Shown in pieces: positions 20,185 to 31,223 of a DNA stretch of 51,874 nt. A program made the translations under genes and the position numbers. The notes under the pieces were generated by a model. It had not been told where the DNA came from. It ran no database searches and worked only from the letters and a program-made list of their open reading frames with translations. Numbering within the stretch: the first letter of the stretch is position 1; every line of letters starts with the position of its first letter. Origin of the DNA: Candidatus Atribacteria bacterium. GTDB lineage: Bacteria; Atribacterota; Phoenicimicrobiia; Phoenicimicrobiales; Stramentimicrobiaceae. The DNA is taken from the NCBI GenBank assembly GCA_029556475.1, contig JAKQEP010000121.1, forward strand, positions 1-51,874, given 5' to 3'.

Positions 20185-20671
20185 AACACCACAAATAGAT
20201 CAAACTGCTTTAGTTGTTGAAAATGCCACTTTAATCGGTGAGGTATATGTGGGAAAATACAGTTCTATCTGGTTTTCTGCGGTATTGCGTGCTGATATTA
20301 GTTTAATCTCTATTGGAGATAGTACCAGTATACAGGATGGTACAGTATTACATGTGGCAGAAAACTTACCCACTAAAATAGGAAACTATGTTACAATTGG
20401 ACATGGGGCAATTTTAGAAGGGTGCATAGTGGAGGATACTGTTTTAATTGGTTCTGGAGCAAATATTTTAAATGGAGTAACAATAGGAAAAAATTCAATC
20501 ATTGCTGCCGGGACGGTAGTTACTCCAAGAACTATAATCCCGGCCAACTCTATGGTTATGGGTGTACCGGGAAAAGTGGTAAGAAAAATTACTGAGGATG
20601 AGGCATCTTATTTAAAGGAGCATGCCGAAGGTTACGTACAATTGATGAAAGAATATAAAGAGATGTTATAA
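20162..20671 (+). CDS. Gamma-carbonic anhydrase-like left-handed beta-helix protein
   Basis: Hexapeptide repeats; SIWFSAVLRADISLISIGDSTSIQDGTVLHV, IGHGAILEGCIVEDTVLIGSGANILNGVTIG. Confidence 0.88.
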   Translation: MIVKFKNKTPQIDQTALVVENATLIGEVYVGKYSSIWFSAVLRADISLISIGDSTSIQDGTVLHVAENLPTKIGNYVTIGHGAILEGCIVEDTVLIGSGANILNGVTIGKNSIIAAGTVVTPRTIIPANSMVMGVPGKVVRKITEDEASYLKEHAEGYVQLMKEYKEML

Positions 20672-20810
20672 AAACAAAAATAAATGAGATTCTTAACAAA
20701 ATTCTTTTTTTACATAAGTCAAAGATTAACTAAAGTCAGCAAAATAAAGTATCATAAATAGAATTGATATTTAAAAGATAGATGGTTGTATTCCCGGTGG
20801 GAGGTGAAAA

Positions 20811-22328
20811 ATGGCCAGGAAATCAATCGCTGATTTAATCTATAGTATTCTTGAAGAAAATCATCGCCCCATGCATTACCGCAAAATTACTGAAGAAATA
20901 AAGAAAATTAAGGAGATAAAAGCAGAAAACCCACACCATGCGATTAATGCTGTGATGGGTGCCGATAATAGATTTGTCAGGTATCAACGCGGAATCTGGG
21001 GTTTGATAAAATGGAAGTATCGGGAAGCTAACCTTCCCTATACTTTAACTACTTACTGCCTTCTCAATGGCACCATCTTTTTGACCAGTTATTTAAAACC
21101 TTATTTTTCCTGGCACCTTGAAGACCGTATAATAGAGGTGCTCTTTATTGACAGTGAGGGAGAAGAAATAAAGGCAATACTGAACTACCGTCAGAAATTA
21201 ATAACCGGTTTTAAAGAATGGTTTCAAAAAAGAAAATTAAAAGTAAATGATACTGTATTGATAGGTTTAATTGACCAGACCAGAAAAAGATATTTTATTA
21301 TAGCAGAGAATGAGATCAGATATGATAAAGAAAAAAAAGATATGGGGGAAACAATTTATCAAATCCTGCATAATGAAGGGGAACCCCTCAGTTTCACCCA
21401 AATTTATTCAGAAATTACCAAACAGGAGCCTGAATACAGCAGTTTGTTTCAGGAATACATAGAGGATATCTTAAAAAATGATGCTCGTTTTATCTTGCTG
21501 CACAGGGAAAAGTGGGCCCTGTTGGAATGGTTGAAAGAAGAGGAGCAGTTATACCACAGTCTATATTTTGCAGATAGTCCAGAAAGTTTTCAAAACTCTC
21601 TGCAAAAGTGTTTTGAATTTTTAGGGTATGAAGTAGAATATGATAAAGAAACAGTTCAGCAATTACTTATTGCTCATGCCCATCTTGCCTCTAAATCGTA
21701 TTCTTTAATTATTGCCGGGTTACCGGGAAATTATGATTTGAATACTGTACGTTCTCTCGATTGGTTCGCTATGAAAAGGGAAAAAGAAAGGCTAAAGTCT
21801 GATTCCATAATTCTGTTTTCCAAACAATTTGTCTTCCCTGAACTGATTGAAAGAGCCAGCGAGGAAGGAATTCAGCTATATGAACTTTCTATCTTAGATT
21901 ATATTATTAAAGAACACCTCAAGGTCCCCTTTTCCTTACTTGAACTGAGAATTGCCTTCAATCCTTTGCATCATACCAGGAATAATCTGTTCAAATTGAA
22001 AAGGGTAAGAGAAAACCAGTGGAAATACTGGTTGTTAATGAAAATGGTAATTGTTATTTTGGGAACTGCCAGGACTCAGGATGCCTACATGGATATAAAT
22101 CTACTTAGAAAAGAATTGGAACAGATCGGTAATCCCTTCAGTAATGGCAATATTGACCCGGTTTTAGTAAAAAGAATAATTAATATATTGAGCCAGGAAC
22201 CTTTTAAATTAATTGAATTATCACCATCAGGAAATATTATACTGGCTTATCCTGACCATCTTGCCCTGCAGAAGATTGGTAATATCTGGCAGTATATTAT
22301 GAATAAAGAGGAATTTAACAAAACTTAA
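20811..22328 (+). CDS. Protein with two HARE-HTH domains and a degenerate Mrr/REase-like domain
   Basis: SIADLIYSILEENHRPMHYRKITEEI...NRFVRYQRGIWGLIKW and DMGETIYQILHNEGEPLSFTQIYSEI...ARFILLHREKWALLEW match the HARE-HTH pattern. SFQNSLQKCFEFLGYEVEY...SIILFSKQFVFPELIERASEEGIQLYELSILDYIIKEHL resembles the Mrr core without an obvious D..ExK. Confidence 0.6.
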   Translation: MARKSIADLIYSILEENHRPMHYRKITEEIKKIKEIKAENPHHAINAVMGADNRFVRYQRGIWGLIKWKYREANLPYTLTTYCLLNGTIFLTSYLKPYFSWHLEDRIIEVLFIDSEGEEIKAILNYRQKLITGFKEWFQKRKLKVNDTVLIGLIDQTRKRYFIIAENEIRYDKEKKDMGETIYQILHNEGEPLSFTQIYSEITKQEPEYSSLFQEYIEDILKNDARFILLHREKWALLEWLKEEEQLYHSLYFADSPESFQNSLQKCFEFLGYEVEYDKETVQQLLIAHAHLASKSYSLIIAGLPGNYDLNTVRSLDWFAMKREKERLKSDSIILFSKQFVFPELIERASEEGIQLYELSILDYIIKEHLKVPFSLLELRIAFNPLHHTRNNLFKLKRVRENQWKYWLLMKMVIVILGTARTQDAYMDINLLRKELEQIGNPFSNGNIDPVLVKRIINILSQEPFKLIELSPSGNIILAYPDHLALQKIGNIWQYIMNKEEFNKT

Positions 22329-22361
22329 CCAGAAAAATTTTTCTTAGAGGTAAAGAAATTA

Positions 22362-22997
22362 ATGAAAATAAAATGGCTGGGACATTCCTGTTTTCTTATT
22401 ACCAACAATAGAGGTATCAATATTCTTACTGATCCCTATGATGAGACACTGGGGTACAGAATAACCAAGGAAAAGATTAATATTATTACCATCAGCCATG
22501 AGCATTATGATCATAATAATACTATGGGAATTAAAGGGAAGCCGGTTGTTTTAAAAGGGGCTGTCAACCGTGATACACATAAAATAATTTTTAAGGGCAT
22601 CACTTCCTATCATGATAGTGTCTTTGGAAAATACCGGGGAAATAATACCATTTTTCTAATAAAATCCGACCAGTTGACCTTATGCCACCTGGGCGATTTA
22701 GGTCATTTGCTGGAGGTTGCTCAGCTGGAAGAAATAAATAAGGTAGATATATTATTTGTTCCGGTAGGTGGCTATTATACCCTAAACCATACTCAGGCAG
22801 ACCAGGTAATAGAGCAGATAAAGCCCAGTATAGTACTTCCAATGCATTATAAGACAGATGCTATCAAATGGTCTATTGATCCACTCTCATTTTTTTTAGA
22901 TAAAAAGCAAAACATCAAAATAATTGGAGCTAATAGCTTTGATATTGAAGTAGAATCACTTCCAGAGCAAACTACCATTTATGTATTACAATATTAA
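22362..22997 (+). CDS. MBL-fold metal-dependent hydrolase
   Basis: WLGHSCFLITNNRGINILTDPYD, ISHEHYDHNN, LCHLGDLGH, VLPMHYKTDA. Confidence 0.85.
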   Translation: MKIKWLGHSCFLITNNRGINILTDPYDETLGYRITKEKINIITISHEHYDHNNTMGIKGKPVVLKGAVNRDTHKIIFKGITSYHDSVFGKYRGNNTIFLIKSDQLTLCHLGDLGHLLEVAQLEEINKVDILFVPVGGYYTLNHTQADQVIEQIKPSIVLPMHYKTDAIKWSIDPLSFFLDKKQNIKIIGANSFDIEVESLPEQTTIYVLQY

Positions 22998-23199
22998 AAT
23001 AATTTAAATCCTGAATAACATAAAAAATATTTTATTTTACTCTTAAAATATTTTCCATTTACCATTATAATATTCCTGTTACAATAGAGCTGAAAATTTT
23101 TCTTTAGTAAATTTGCCTGCAAAAACAGAATTATTTCTCAAAGAGTAATACTATCTTAAAGCTGGATAAATTTTTAAATAAATTAATGATGAGGGTTTT

Positions 23200-24816
23200 A
23201 TGACAAAATATATCTTTATAACAGGGGGAGTGGTTTCTTCAATAGGCAAGGGCATTACTGCTGCCTCTATCGGTAGAATACTGAAGAGCAGGGGATTGAG
23301 GGTAACTATCCAAAAACATGACCCATACCTCAATGTAGATGCCGGCACTATGAGTCCTTTTCAGCACGGAGAAGCCTTTATTACCAATGATGGTGCCCAA
23401 ACTGATTTAGACCTGGGACATTATGAAAGATTCATAGATATCAATTTAAGTAAAGATAACAGTATTACTACCGGTAAAATATATAATACAGTTATTTCCC
23501 GGGAGAGAAAAGGAGATTTTTCCGGTAAAACAGTTCAAATTATTCCCCATATCACTGATGAAATAAAATCCAGCATCAAACGTTTAAATAAGGCAGGGCA
23601 AACCCCTTTGGATGTTATTATTGTGGAGATAGGGGGCACTATTGGAGATATTGAAGGATTACCCTTCCTGGAAGCAATCAGACAGTTCAGGAACGATATT
23701 GGTAAAGAAAATGTTCTCTACATACACCTTTCTTTTTTCCCCTATTTGAAGGCAGCCAAGGAGATAAAATCAAAACCGACTCAACACAGTATAAAGGAAT
23801 TACGCAGTATTGGAATACAGCCTGATTTGTTAATCTGTCGAGCACAGGCAAAATTGACTGAATCTGTGAAAGATAAAATATCTTTATTCTGTGACATACC
23901 CAAAGATGGCATTATTGAAATGCGAGATGTAGAATCAATTTACGAAGTACCTCTTGTACTGGAGGAGCAGGGTTTGGGTAATTTGATAGTACGAATGCTA
24001 CAATTATCAACAGAAAAACCGGATCTAAAAGAATGGCGGGAAATGGTGAATAGACTATACCATCCGGAGAGGAAAGCATCCATTGCTGTTATCGGTAAAT
24101 ATGTTCGTTTTAAAGACGCCTACCTTAGTATTAACGAAGCCCTGACTCATGCCGGCATTGATATGAAATGTAAAATTGAAACAAAGCTGCTCGATGCTGA
24201 TTTGCTTTTGAAAAATGATTTGAAAAATCTATTAAAAGGAATTCAGGGAATATTGATTCATGGTGGTATTGGGAGAAAAGGAATAGAGGGGATTGTCAAA
24301 ATAATAAAATTTGCCCGGGAGGAAAAGATACCCTTCCTGGGTATCTGTCTCGGTATGGAATGTGCCCTGATAGAGTTTGCCAGAAATGAATTAAAGCTGG
24401 TTAAGGCAAATAGTGTGGAATTTGACCCCGATACGCCATATCCAATTTTTGACTTACTGGAAAGATTGGAAGAGGTGAATATTAAGGATGAATCACTGCG
24501 TATTGGCAGCTATTCCTGTAATTTGACAAAAGGGTCAATTGCCTATAAAATTTATCAGAGAGACAGGATTGAAGAAAGACATAGACATAGCTATGGATTT
24601 AATAACCGCTATTTGTCAAAATTTGAGCAATCTGATATAATGTTCAGTGGAGTTAATTTAGAAAATAATCTTGTTGAAATTTTTGAATTAAAAAATCATC
24701 CTTGGTTTATTGGAACTCAGTTTCATCCTGAATTTAAGTCTAGACCAAATCGGCCACACCCATTATTTAAAAGTTTTCTCGAAGCTGCCATAAAAATGAA
24801 TTCTTCTGAGGTATAA
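23200..24816 (+). CDS. pyrG: CTP synthase
   Basis: [61 protein letters not shown]. Confidence 0.97.
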   Translation: MTKYIFITGGVVSSIGKGITAASIGRILKSRGLRVTIQKHDPYLNVDAGTMSPFQHGEAFITNDGAQTDLDLGHYERFIDINLSKDNSITTGKIYNTVISRERKGDFSGKTVQIIPHITDEIKSSIKRLNKAGQTPLDVIIVEIGGTIGDIEGLPFLEAIRQFRNDIGKENVLYIHLSFFPYLKAAKEIKSKPTQHSIKELRSIGIQPDLLICRAQAKLTESVKDKISLFCDIPKDGIIEMRDVESIYEVPLVLEEQGLGNLIVRMLQLSTEKPDLKEWREMVNRLYHPERKASIAVIGKYVRFKDAYLSINEALTHAGIDMKCKIETKLLDADLLLKNDLKNLLKGIQGILIHGGIGRKGIEGIVKIIKFAREEKIPFLGICLGMECALIEFARNELKLVKANSVEFDPDTPYPIFDLLERLEEVNIKDESLRIGSYSCNLTKGSIAYKIYQRDRIEERHRHSYGFNNRYLSKFEQSDIMFSGVNLENNLVEIFELKNHPWFIGTQFHPEFKSRPNRPHPLFKSFLEAAIKMNSSEV

Positions 24817-24854
24817 TGAAAACAGACCTCAATTAAAGGTGGAGTAAGGTCAAA

Positions 24855-25625
24855 ATGAATGCGTTAATCCTGGCTGGAAAAAAGGATACCGGGAAATTAG
24901 AAAACTGTACCAAACTTAGTAATAAAGCACTATTAATGTTCAACGAAATCCCCATGGTCGAATATGTGGTCAATGCCCTCTTAGAATCAAAATTGATAAA
25001 TGACATTGTGGTAGTTGGACCAGAGTATGATTTGACCCCCTTTCTGGAGAAAAAAGTGACAAAAATTCTGGAATCCACGGACTCCATTATAGATAATGTC
25101 CAGATTGGGCTTGATTATTTAAATGATGATGGTAAAATATTATTACTGACCTCAGATATCCCATTGATTACCGGAGAGATTATAGACCGTTTTATAATAA
25201 AATGTGAACAGCACGATGCCTTTTTTTATTATCCCATTACTACCAGGGAAACCATCCTGAAAAAATATCCTGAAACTGTTCGTTCTTATTTTGTATTGAA
25301 AGAGGGAATATTCTGTGGTGGTAATATGGTAATATTTAACAGCCCTGTCTTTGATAGGAACAGAGAGTTAGCAGATGAACTTTATCAGAATCGAAAAGAT
25401 GTTAAGAAATATATTAGAGTACTGGGAATGAAATTTTTAGCAAAGTATTTGCTGAAAGCGTTAACTATAAAGGAAATAGAAGAGAAGGCAGCCCAGATAA
25501 TTGGCTACCCGGTGAAAAGTATCACTATTGATGACCCGGAAGTTATGATTGATCTTGATAAGCTGAGTGATTATGAATTGATATTACAAGCCATTAATCA
25601 AAAAACCCCTAATTCCTCATCATAG
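24855..25625 (+). CDS. Nucleotidyltransferase (MobA-like NTP transferase) family protein
   Basis: MNALILAGKKDTGKLENCTKLSNKALLMFNEIPMVEYVVNALLES, LLLTSDIPLIT. Confidence 0.75.
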   Translation: MNALILAGKKDTGKLENCTKLSNKALLMFNEIPMVEYVVNALLESKLINDIVVVGPEYDLTPFLEKKVTKILESTDSIIDNVQIGLDYLNDDGKILLLTSDIPLITGEIIDRFIIKCEQHDAFFYYPITTRETILKKYPETVRSYFVLKEGIFCGGNMVIFNSPVFDRNRELADELYQNRKDVKKYIRVLGMKFLAKYLLKALTIKEIEEKAAQIIGYPVKSITIDDPEVMIDLDKLSDYELILQAINQKTPNSSS

Positions 25626-25951
25626 CATAACTTATAACAGAATTTTTTGTTATTCATAATGAAATGAAGATTTAAGATTGAGATGATTTTATTGAGAAAG
25701 ATATTCTTTAGATTTTTACAAAATATATTGTTTTTGAAAAAAGAAGTGATATAATTTTAAAAAAGTGCGACTACCAGGTTATTCTCCAGGAATTTTTCCC
25801 ACTGTTTGCCTATTAGTTCAATGAAATTAGTATTTTCTTTGCTAATTGCAGCTTTTTTAAATAAAACAGTCCTGTAAACCACCTGCCAGGTGAGTGCCTT
25901 ATTTATTATTTAAATATTAAAAGATAGAAAAACCTTAGGGGGTATTATACT

Positions 25952-27205
25952 TTGGAATTAAATGAATTAAAAGAAATGAAAATAAGCGAACTGTGCAAAA
26001 TCGCCAATGAGTATGAAATCAATAATTGTGCTCGTATGAAAAAGACAGATTTGATTTTTAATATCTTAAAAGCTCAGACCGAAAAACAGGGTTATATGTT
26101 TTCTGAGGGTATTTTGGATATTATGAAAGAAGGTTTTGGATTTTTAAGAACCGGTGGTTACTTATCAGGTCCCAATGATGTCTACATTTCACCTTCACAA
26201 ATAAAGAGATTTAATCTGAGCAATGGGGACCTTGTTTCCGGTCAGGTTCGTTATCCTAAAGAAGGTGAGAGATACTTTGCTTTGCTCAAGGTAGAAGCGG
26301 TTAATCACGAAGATCCGGAATTATCTAAAGAACGTATTGATTTTGAGAATCTTACACCGCTTTTCCCCATGGAAAGATTTAAATTAGAAACCAAGCCCTA
26401 TGAATTGTCTACCAGGGTAATTGATCTCTTTTCACCCATTGGAAAGGGACAGAGGGGATTAATAGTATCTCCTCCCAAGGCCGGTAAGACAATGCTCCTG
26501 GAGAAGATTGCCAATGGTATCATTACCAATCATCCTGAAACGATACTTATGATCCTGTTGATTGATGAGAGGCCGGAAGAGGTTACCAATATGAGGCGTT
26601 CTGTGTTAAAGGCTGAGGTTATTAGTTCTACTTTTGACCAGCCTATTAACAATCATATTAAAGTTGCTGAAATTGTTCTGGAAAGGGCAAAAAGATTAGT
26701 AGAACTTAAACATGATGTGGTTATTCTACTGGACAGTATAACCAGGCTGGCCAGGGCTTATAACCTGAACATTCCTACCAGTGGTAAAACCCTGTCGGGA
26801 GGATTAGATTCAACTGCGCTATATTTCCCCAAAAGATTTTTTGGAGCAGCCAGAAATATTGAAGAGGGGGGAAGTTTGACTATCCTGGCCACAGCCCTTG
26901 TTGAAACTGGTAGTCGAATGGATGATGTAATATTTGAAGAATTTAAAGGTACCGGTAATATGGAATTACGCTTAGATCGGGAAATATCTGATAACCGAAT
27001 TTTCCCGGCTATTGATATAAAGCGTTCCGGCACTAGAAAGGAAGAGTTATTATTAGATGCAGATGAGCTGGGTAAAGTCTGGTTAATGAGGAGAGCATTA
27101 TCCAATCAGAGCACCATTGATTCCATAAGCCTGCTCCTGAACAAATTAAAAAAGACTAAAAACAATCATGATTTTCTCAATTCCATTAAAGATGAAAACC
27201 ATTAA
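25952..27205 (+). CDS. rho: Transcription termination factor Rho (TTG start)
   Basis: [72 protein letters not shown]. Confidence 0.97.
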   Translation: MELNELKEMKISELCKIANEYEINNCARMKKTDLIFNILKAQTEKQGYMFSEGILDIMKEGFGFLRTGGYLSGPNDVYISPSQIKRFNLSNGDLVSGQVRYPKEGERYFALLKVEAVNHEDPELSKERIDFENLTPLFPMERFKLETKPYELSTRVIDLFSPIGKGQRGLIVSPPKAGKTMLLEKIANGIITNHPETILMILLIDERPEEVTNMRRSVLKAEVISSTFDQPINNHIKVAEIVLERAKRLVELKHDVVILLDSITRLARAYNLNIPTSGKTLSGGLDSTALYFPKRFFGAARNIEEGGSLTILATALVETGSRMDDVIFEEFKGTGNMELRLDREISDNRIFPAIDIKRSGTRKEELLLDADELGKVWLMRRALSNQSTIDSISLLLNKLKKTKNNHDFLNSIKDENH

Positions 27206-27282
27206 AACTGCTACCATCTTTAAGCCATTTACCAGGAAGATTTAGCTGAATAAAACGAAAAATATAAAAATATTTATTGTCT

Positions 27283-27311
27283 TTGACGCTATAAAATACT
27301 TGTGCTATAAT
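27283..27311 (+). promoter_or_regulatory. Strong sigma70-like promoter upstream of rpmE
   Basis: TTGACG (27283-27288), 17-nt spacer, TATAAT (27306-27311). Confidence 0.75.
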
Positions 27312-27555
27312 TTCATCGTTATTTTAGCATCATAATTGTTATAAGCTAAAACCCTGGTAAATTTAATTTTCCAAAAATAGGGCATAGCAAAACAAGTTTA
27401 TATTTTATTAAAACAGACCACTGTTTTTATAATTACAATACCTCCAAAAAAGGTTAAAATGATATTGATACTTTAAATCAAAAACTATAAATATAAGTTT
27501 CAGGAAGAAATACTTCCATGCGATTTGAGCATATTTTATTAAGAATGAAGGTGAG

Positions 27556-27807
27556 ATGTTAATGAAAAAGGGAATTCATCCAAAATATGGAAAAGCTAAA
27601 GTAGTCTGTGCCTGTGGAAATACTTTTGAAACTCAATCTACAAAGGAGTTGATAAGGGTAGAGGTCTGTTCTGCCTGCCATCCTTTTTTTACCGGAGAAC
27701 AGAAAATATTTGATTCTGCCGGTAGAGTAGAGAAGTTTCACAGAAGATATAAAATGGATCAGGAACAAGAAGAAAACAAGCAAAGCCAGAGTGAAAAAGA
27801 AGACTAA
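27556..27807 (+). CDS. rpmE: 50S ribosomal protein L31 (zinc-binding type)
   Basis: [26 protein letters not shown]...[31 protein letters not shown]; four Cys present. Confidence 0.96.
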   Translation: MLMKKGIHPKYGKAKVVCACGNTFETQSTKELIRVEVCSACHPFFTGEQKIFDSAGRVEKFHRRYKMDQEQEENKQSQSEKED

Positions 27808-27840
27808 ATATTATTTTCACTTTATTAAAGAATAAAGAAT

Positions 27841-27872
27841 AAAAAACAGGGCAAAGGCTCTGTTTTTTATTA
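27841..27872 (+). terminator. Intrinsic terminator after rpmE
   Basis: aaaaACAGGGCaaaGGCTCTGTTTTTTATT hairpin followed by T-run. Confidence 0.8.
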
Positions 27873-27910
27873 TAATCTATTTTGAAAAATTAATTGGGGA
27901 GGAAAGCAGG

Positions 27911-28504
27911 ATGCAAGAAACCTGTTCCGGGGGCAGCATAGAGGTGATTTGCGGGAGTATGTTCAGCGGAAAAAGTGAAGAATTGATCAGGAGAGTTCGC
28001 CGTGTACAGATTGCCCGAAAAAAAGTACAGATATTCAAACCCCTCATAGATATGCGTTATCAGCCAAAATATGTCTATTCCCACGATGGCAGTAAGATTG
28101 AAGCTGTCTGTATTGAAAAGTCAGCAGAAATACTGAGTGAAGTCAAGTCAGATACCGATGTGGTAGCAATTGATGAGGCGCAATTTTTTGACCGGCAAAT
28201 TGTAGAGATATGCCAGTTTCTGGCAGACCAGGGCAAGCGGGTAATTGTAGCCGGGCTTGACCAGGATTTTCGGGGTGAACCTTTTGGTTCTATGCCTGAA
28301 CTGCTATCTCTGGCTGAATATGTGGATAAACTTCATGCTATCTGTATGGTATGCGGGAAACCGGCTACCAGAACCCAGAGATTGATTCATGGCAAACCTG
28401 CAGACTACAATGACCCCATCATTTTAATCGGGGCCAGGGAAAGATATGAGGCGAGATGTAGATTGCACCATGAAGTCACCAATAAACCGTCAAAGACGGG
28501 TTAA
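27911..28504 (+). CDS. tdk: Thymidine kinase
   Basis: [43 protein letters not shown]. Confidence 0.96.
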   Translation: MQETCSGGSIEVICGSMFSGKSEELIRRVRRVQIARKKVQIFKPLIDMRYQPKYVYSHDGSKIEAVCIEKSAEILSEVKSDTDVVAIDEAQFFDRQIVEICQFLADQGKRVIVAGLDQDFRGEPFGSMPELLSLAEYVDKLHAICMVCGKPATRTQRLIHGKPADYNDPIILIGARERYEARCRLHHEVTNKPSKTG

Positions 28505-28527
28505 ATAAATATGGGAATTTAATTAAT

Positions 28528-29211
28528 ATGAAGGTTCAATTATTAAACTATACCAGAAACCCGGAAGAGACTGTTGCTCAGGCAGCCCGGCTATGTTATT
28601 CCAATAAAAATATCAACGAGTTAAAAGAAGCAACAGAGGGAGAAGATTGCCATAGAATTATAAAGAAAATTATGGATTTGGGACATTATTCTGTTCTGGA
28701 ACATGCCTCCTTTACCTTTGGAATTGAGGGTATATCGAGGGTTACTTCACATCAGCTGGTCAGACATCGCATAGCCTCCTTTTCTCAGCAGAGCCAAAGA
28801 TATGTGAAGGTTGGAGGAAAGCAGGAATATATTATTCCTGAAAGCGTTCAAAAGAACAAAAAAGAGTTATTTTTGAGATTCAAAGAGCTCTCCCAGGCCT
28901 GTTTTTCTTTTTATCAGGAGATGTTAAGAGAAGGAATCCTTGCCGAAGACGCACGGTATATTTTGCCTCAGGCTATTACCACCAGTATTGTCTTTACCGC
29001 GAATTCCCGTGAATTGATTCATCTCTTCAGACTGAGATGCTGTAACAGGGCACAATGGGAAATAAGGGAGCTGGCAATTTCAATGTTGAAACTGGTAAAA
29101 GAGGTTGCTCCCGGTATTTTTAAGAATGCCGGACCCCCTTGCCTGACTGGCTCCTGCCCGGAGAGGGAAATGACCTGTGGTAAACCCTGGAAAAAAGAAA
29201 AGGATTATTAA
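28528..29211 (+). CDS. thyX: FAD-dependent thymidylate synthase
   Basis: ThyX motif RHRIASFSQQSQRYV; VLEHASFTF. Confidence 0.95.
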   Translation: MKVQLLNYTRNPEETVAQAARLCYSNKNINELKEATEGEDCHRIIKKIMDLGHYSVLEHASFTFGIEGISRVTSHQLVRHRIASFSQQSQRYVKVGGKQEYIIPESVQKNKKELFLRFKELSQACFSFYQEMLREGILAEDARYILPQAITTSIVFTANSRELIHLFRLRCCNRAQWEIRELAISMLKLVKEVAPGIFKNAGPPCLTGSCPEREMTCGKPWKKEKDY

Positions 29212-29228
29212 GAGGATATTAAAAGGCA

Positions 29229-30278
29229 GTGATTAATATGTTCGAGATATTAGAGGATATTGAAAAAGAATACCAGACTTTAAATGATGAGTTGTCTCAG
29301 CCTAAAGTTATTGCTAACCATGAACTATTTCAAAAATTAGCCAAAAGGCATAGTGAAATTTCCAGAATGGCTCAACTTTACCTGGAATATAAAAAAATTG
29401 AACAGGAAATCGCTGAAAATGAACAACTTAAAAAAAATGAAAAAGACCCTGAATTAAATGAGATGATAATTGAAGAATTAGAATTACTCCATGAAAAAAG
29501 AGATAAGTTAAAAAATTCTTTACAGGAATTGTTAAATCCTGAAGACCCCAGAAATAAGAAAAATATTATTGTAGAAATTAGAGCAGGTGCCGGTGGAGAA
29601 GAGGCAGCACTTTTTGTCAGTGATCTGTTTAGAATGTATTCCCGTTTTGCTGAAAGAAATCATTGGAAAGTAGAAGTAATGGATTCCAACCCCACTGGTA
29701 TCGGCGGCTTTAAGGAAATTATCTTTGGTATTTCCGGTAAAAATGTCTTTGGTTCATTAAAACAGGAGAGTGGAGTACATAGAGTTCAGAGAATTCCGGT
29801 AACGGAAGCCGGAGGTAGAATCCATACCTCTACCGTTACCGTTGCTATCTTGCCGGAAGCTGAAGAGATTGAAATGGAAATTAACCCCAATGATTTAAAG
29901 ATTGACCGATATCGTTCAACCGGTCCCGGAGGTCAGAGTGTTAATACTACCGACTCTGCAGTTAGAATTACCCACCTTCCTACCGGAATGGTAGTTACCT
30001 GTCAGGATGAAAAATCTCAGCATAAAAATAAAGCCAAAGCTTTGAAAATACTTAGAGCACGGCTCTTAGATCGCCTGCATCAGGAACAGGAAGAAAAGAT
30101 AGGGCAACAGAGAAGAAAACAGGTGGGAACCGGAGATAGGAGCGAGCGTATCAGGACTTATAATTTTCCGCAAAACCGTGTTACTGACCATCGTATTAAT
30201 GAAAATTTTCATAATTTAGATGATATATTGGATGGCAACTTATTTGAAATAATTCAAAGTTTTAAGGACAAAACTTAA
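29229..30278 (+). CDS. prfA: Peptide chain release factor 1
   Basis: [69 protein letters not shown]. Confidence 0.97.
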   Translation: MINMFEILEDIEKEYQTLNDELSQPKVIANHELFQKLAKRHSEISRMAQLYLEYKKIEQEIAENEQLKKNEKDPELNEMIIEELELLHEKRDKLKNSLQELLNPEDPRNKKNIIVEIRAGAGGEEAALFVSDLFRMYSRFAERNHWKVEVMDSNPTGIGGFKEIIFGISGKNVFGSLKQESGVHRVQRIPVTEAGGRIHTSTVTVAILPEAEEIEMEINPNDLKIDRYRSTGPGGQSVNTTDSAVRITHLPTGMVVTCQDEKSQHKNKAKALKILRARLLDRLHQEQEEKIGQQRRKQVGTGDRSERIRTYNFPQNRVTDHRINENFHNLDDILDGNLFEIIQSFKDKT

Positions 30279-31223
30279 ATGTCTGTACCTTTATTAAAAA
30301 AATCCACAAATCCAGAAAATGAACAATGCATTGGAGACCTTCTCAGTAAAGGTAAACTATTATTAAAAAGGAATGGAATCGAAAATGCAGAGCAGGAATC
30401 CCTCCTATTGTTAAGCTATCTCTTAAAAATGAAGAAGATTGATTTACTTCTAAAAAGACATTTCCCGGTTTCTTCCATAAAAGCAAAACGGTATTGGCAA
30501 TGGCTCAGGCAAAGAAGAGAAGGGTATCCTATACAATATATTACCGGCTTTCAAAATTTTATGGGGCTGGAGTTTGCTGTTTCAAAAAATGTTTTTATTC
30601 CGCGGGCTGAAACTGAGATTCTGGTAGAGGAAGTTATAAAGTTAATTGAGATGATACCTGAGGAGGAACCGGTATCCTTAATGGATATTGGTGCTGGATG
30701 CGGAGTAATACCGGTTGCCATTTCCAGCTACTTTAAAGAAAAGGGGAGACATATCGATTTTCATGCAGTTGACCTATCTTCGGATGCTCTTAAACTCTCC
30801 TTTAAAAATGCACGACGTTTTCATTGTCAGAACAATATCCATTTTCACCAGGGAGACCTCTTAAAACCTTTTATTAAAAAGGAATATTTTAATGCCTTTC
30901 ATGGCATTATATCCAACCCGCCTTATATAAGTAAAACTGAATGGGATAGCCTCTCTGATGAAGTGCGCCTCTTTGAACCAGCTATGGCATTGCTGGGGGG
31001 AGAAAAAGGTGTTGATTTTTATAAAACAATAATAGAAGAATCCCCTGCATTTTTAAAACCTGGTGGCTTCCTGGCATTAGAAATTGGACATCAACAAAAA
31101 GATATTGTTTCTGAGATGATAAGAGGTAATGGAATTTTTGAAAAAAAAATTGTTACTTTTTACGATTATTACCATAATGACAGAGGTATTATTGCCTTTA
31201 AAAAGAATTTAGAACTAAAATAA
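30279..31223 (+). CDS. prmC: Release factor glutamine methyltransferase
   Basis: VFIPRAETEILVEEV, LMDIGAGCGVIPVA, GIISNPPYIS. Confidence 0.93.
   Translation: MSVPLLKKSTNPENEQCIGDLLSKGKLLLKRNGIENAEQESLLLLSYLLKMKKIDLLLKRHFPVSSIKAKRYWQWLRQRREGYPIQYITGFQNFMGLEFAVSKNVFIPRAETEILVEEVIKLIEMIPEEEPVSLMDIGAGCGVIPVAISSYFKEKGRHIDFHAVDLSSDALKLSFKNARRFHCQNNIHFHQGDLLKPFIKKEYFNAFHGIISNPPYISKTEWDSLSDEVRLFEPAMALLGGEKGVDFYKTIIEESPAFLKPGGFLALEIGHQQKDIVSEMIRGNGIFEKKIVTFYDYYHNDRGIIAFKKNLELK

Noticed and set aside
23035-23199. Possible pyrG attenuator or reiterative-initiation leader
   Set aside because: No clear G-run start or terminator hairpin could be supported by eye.
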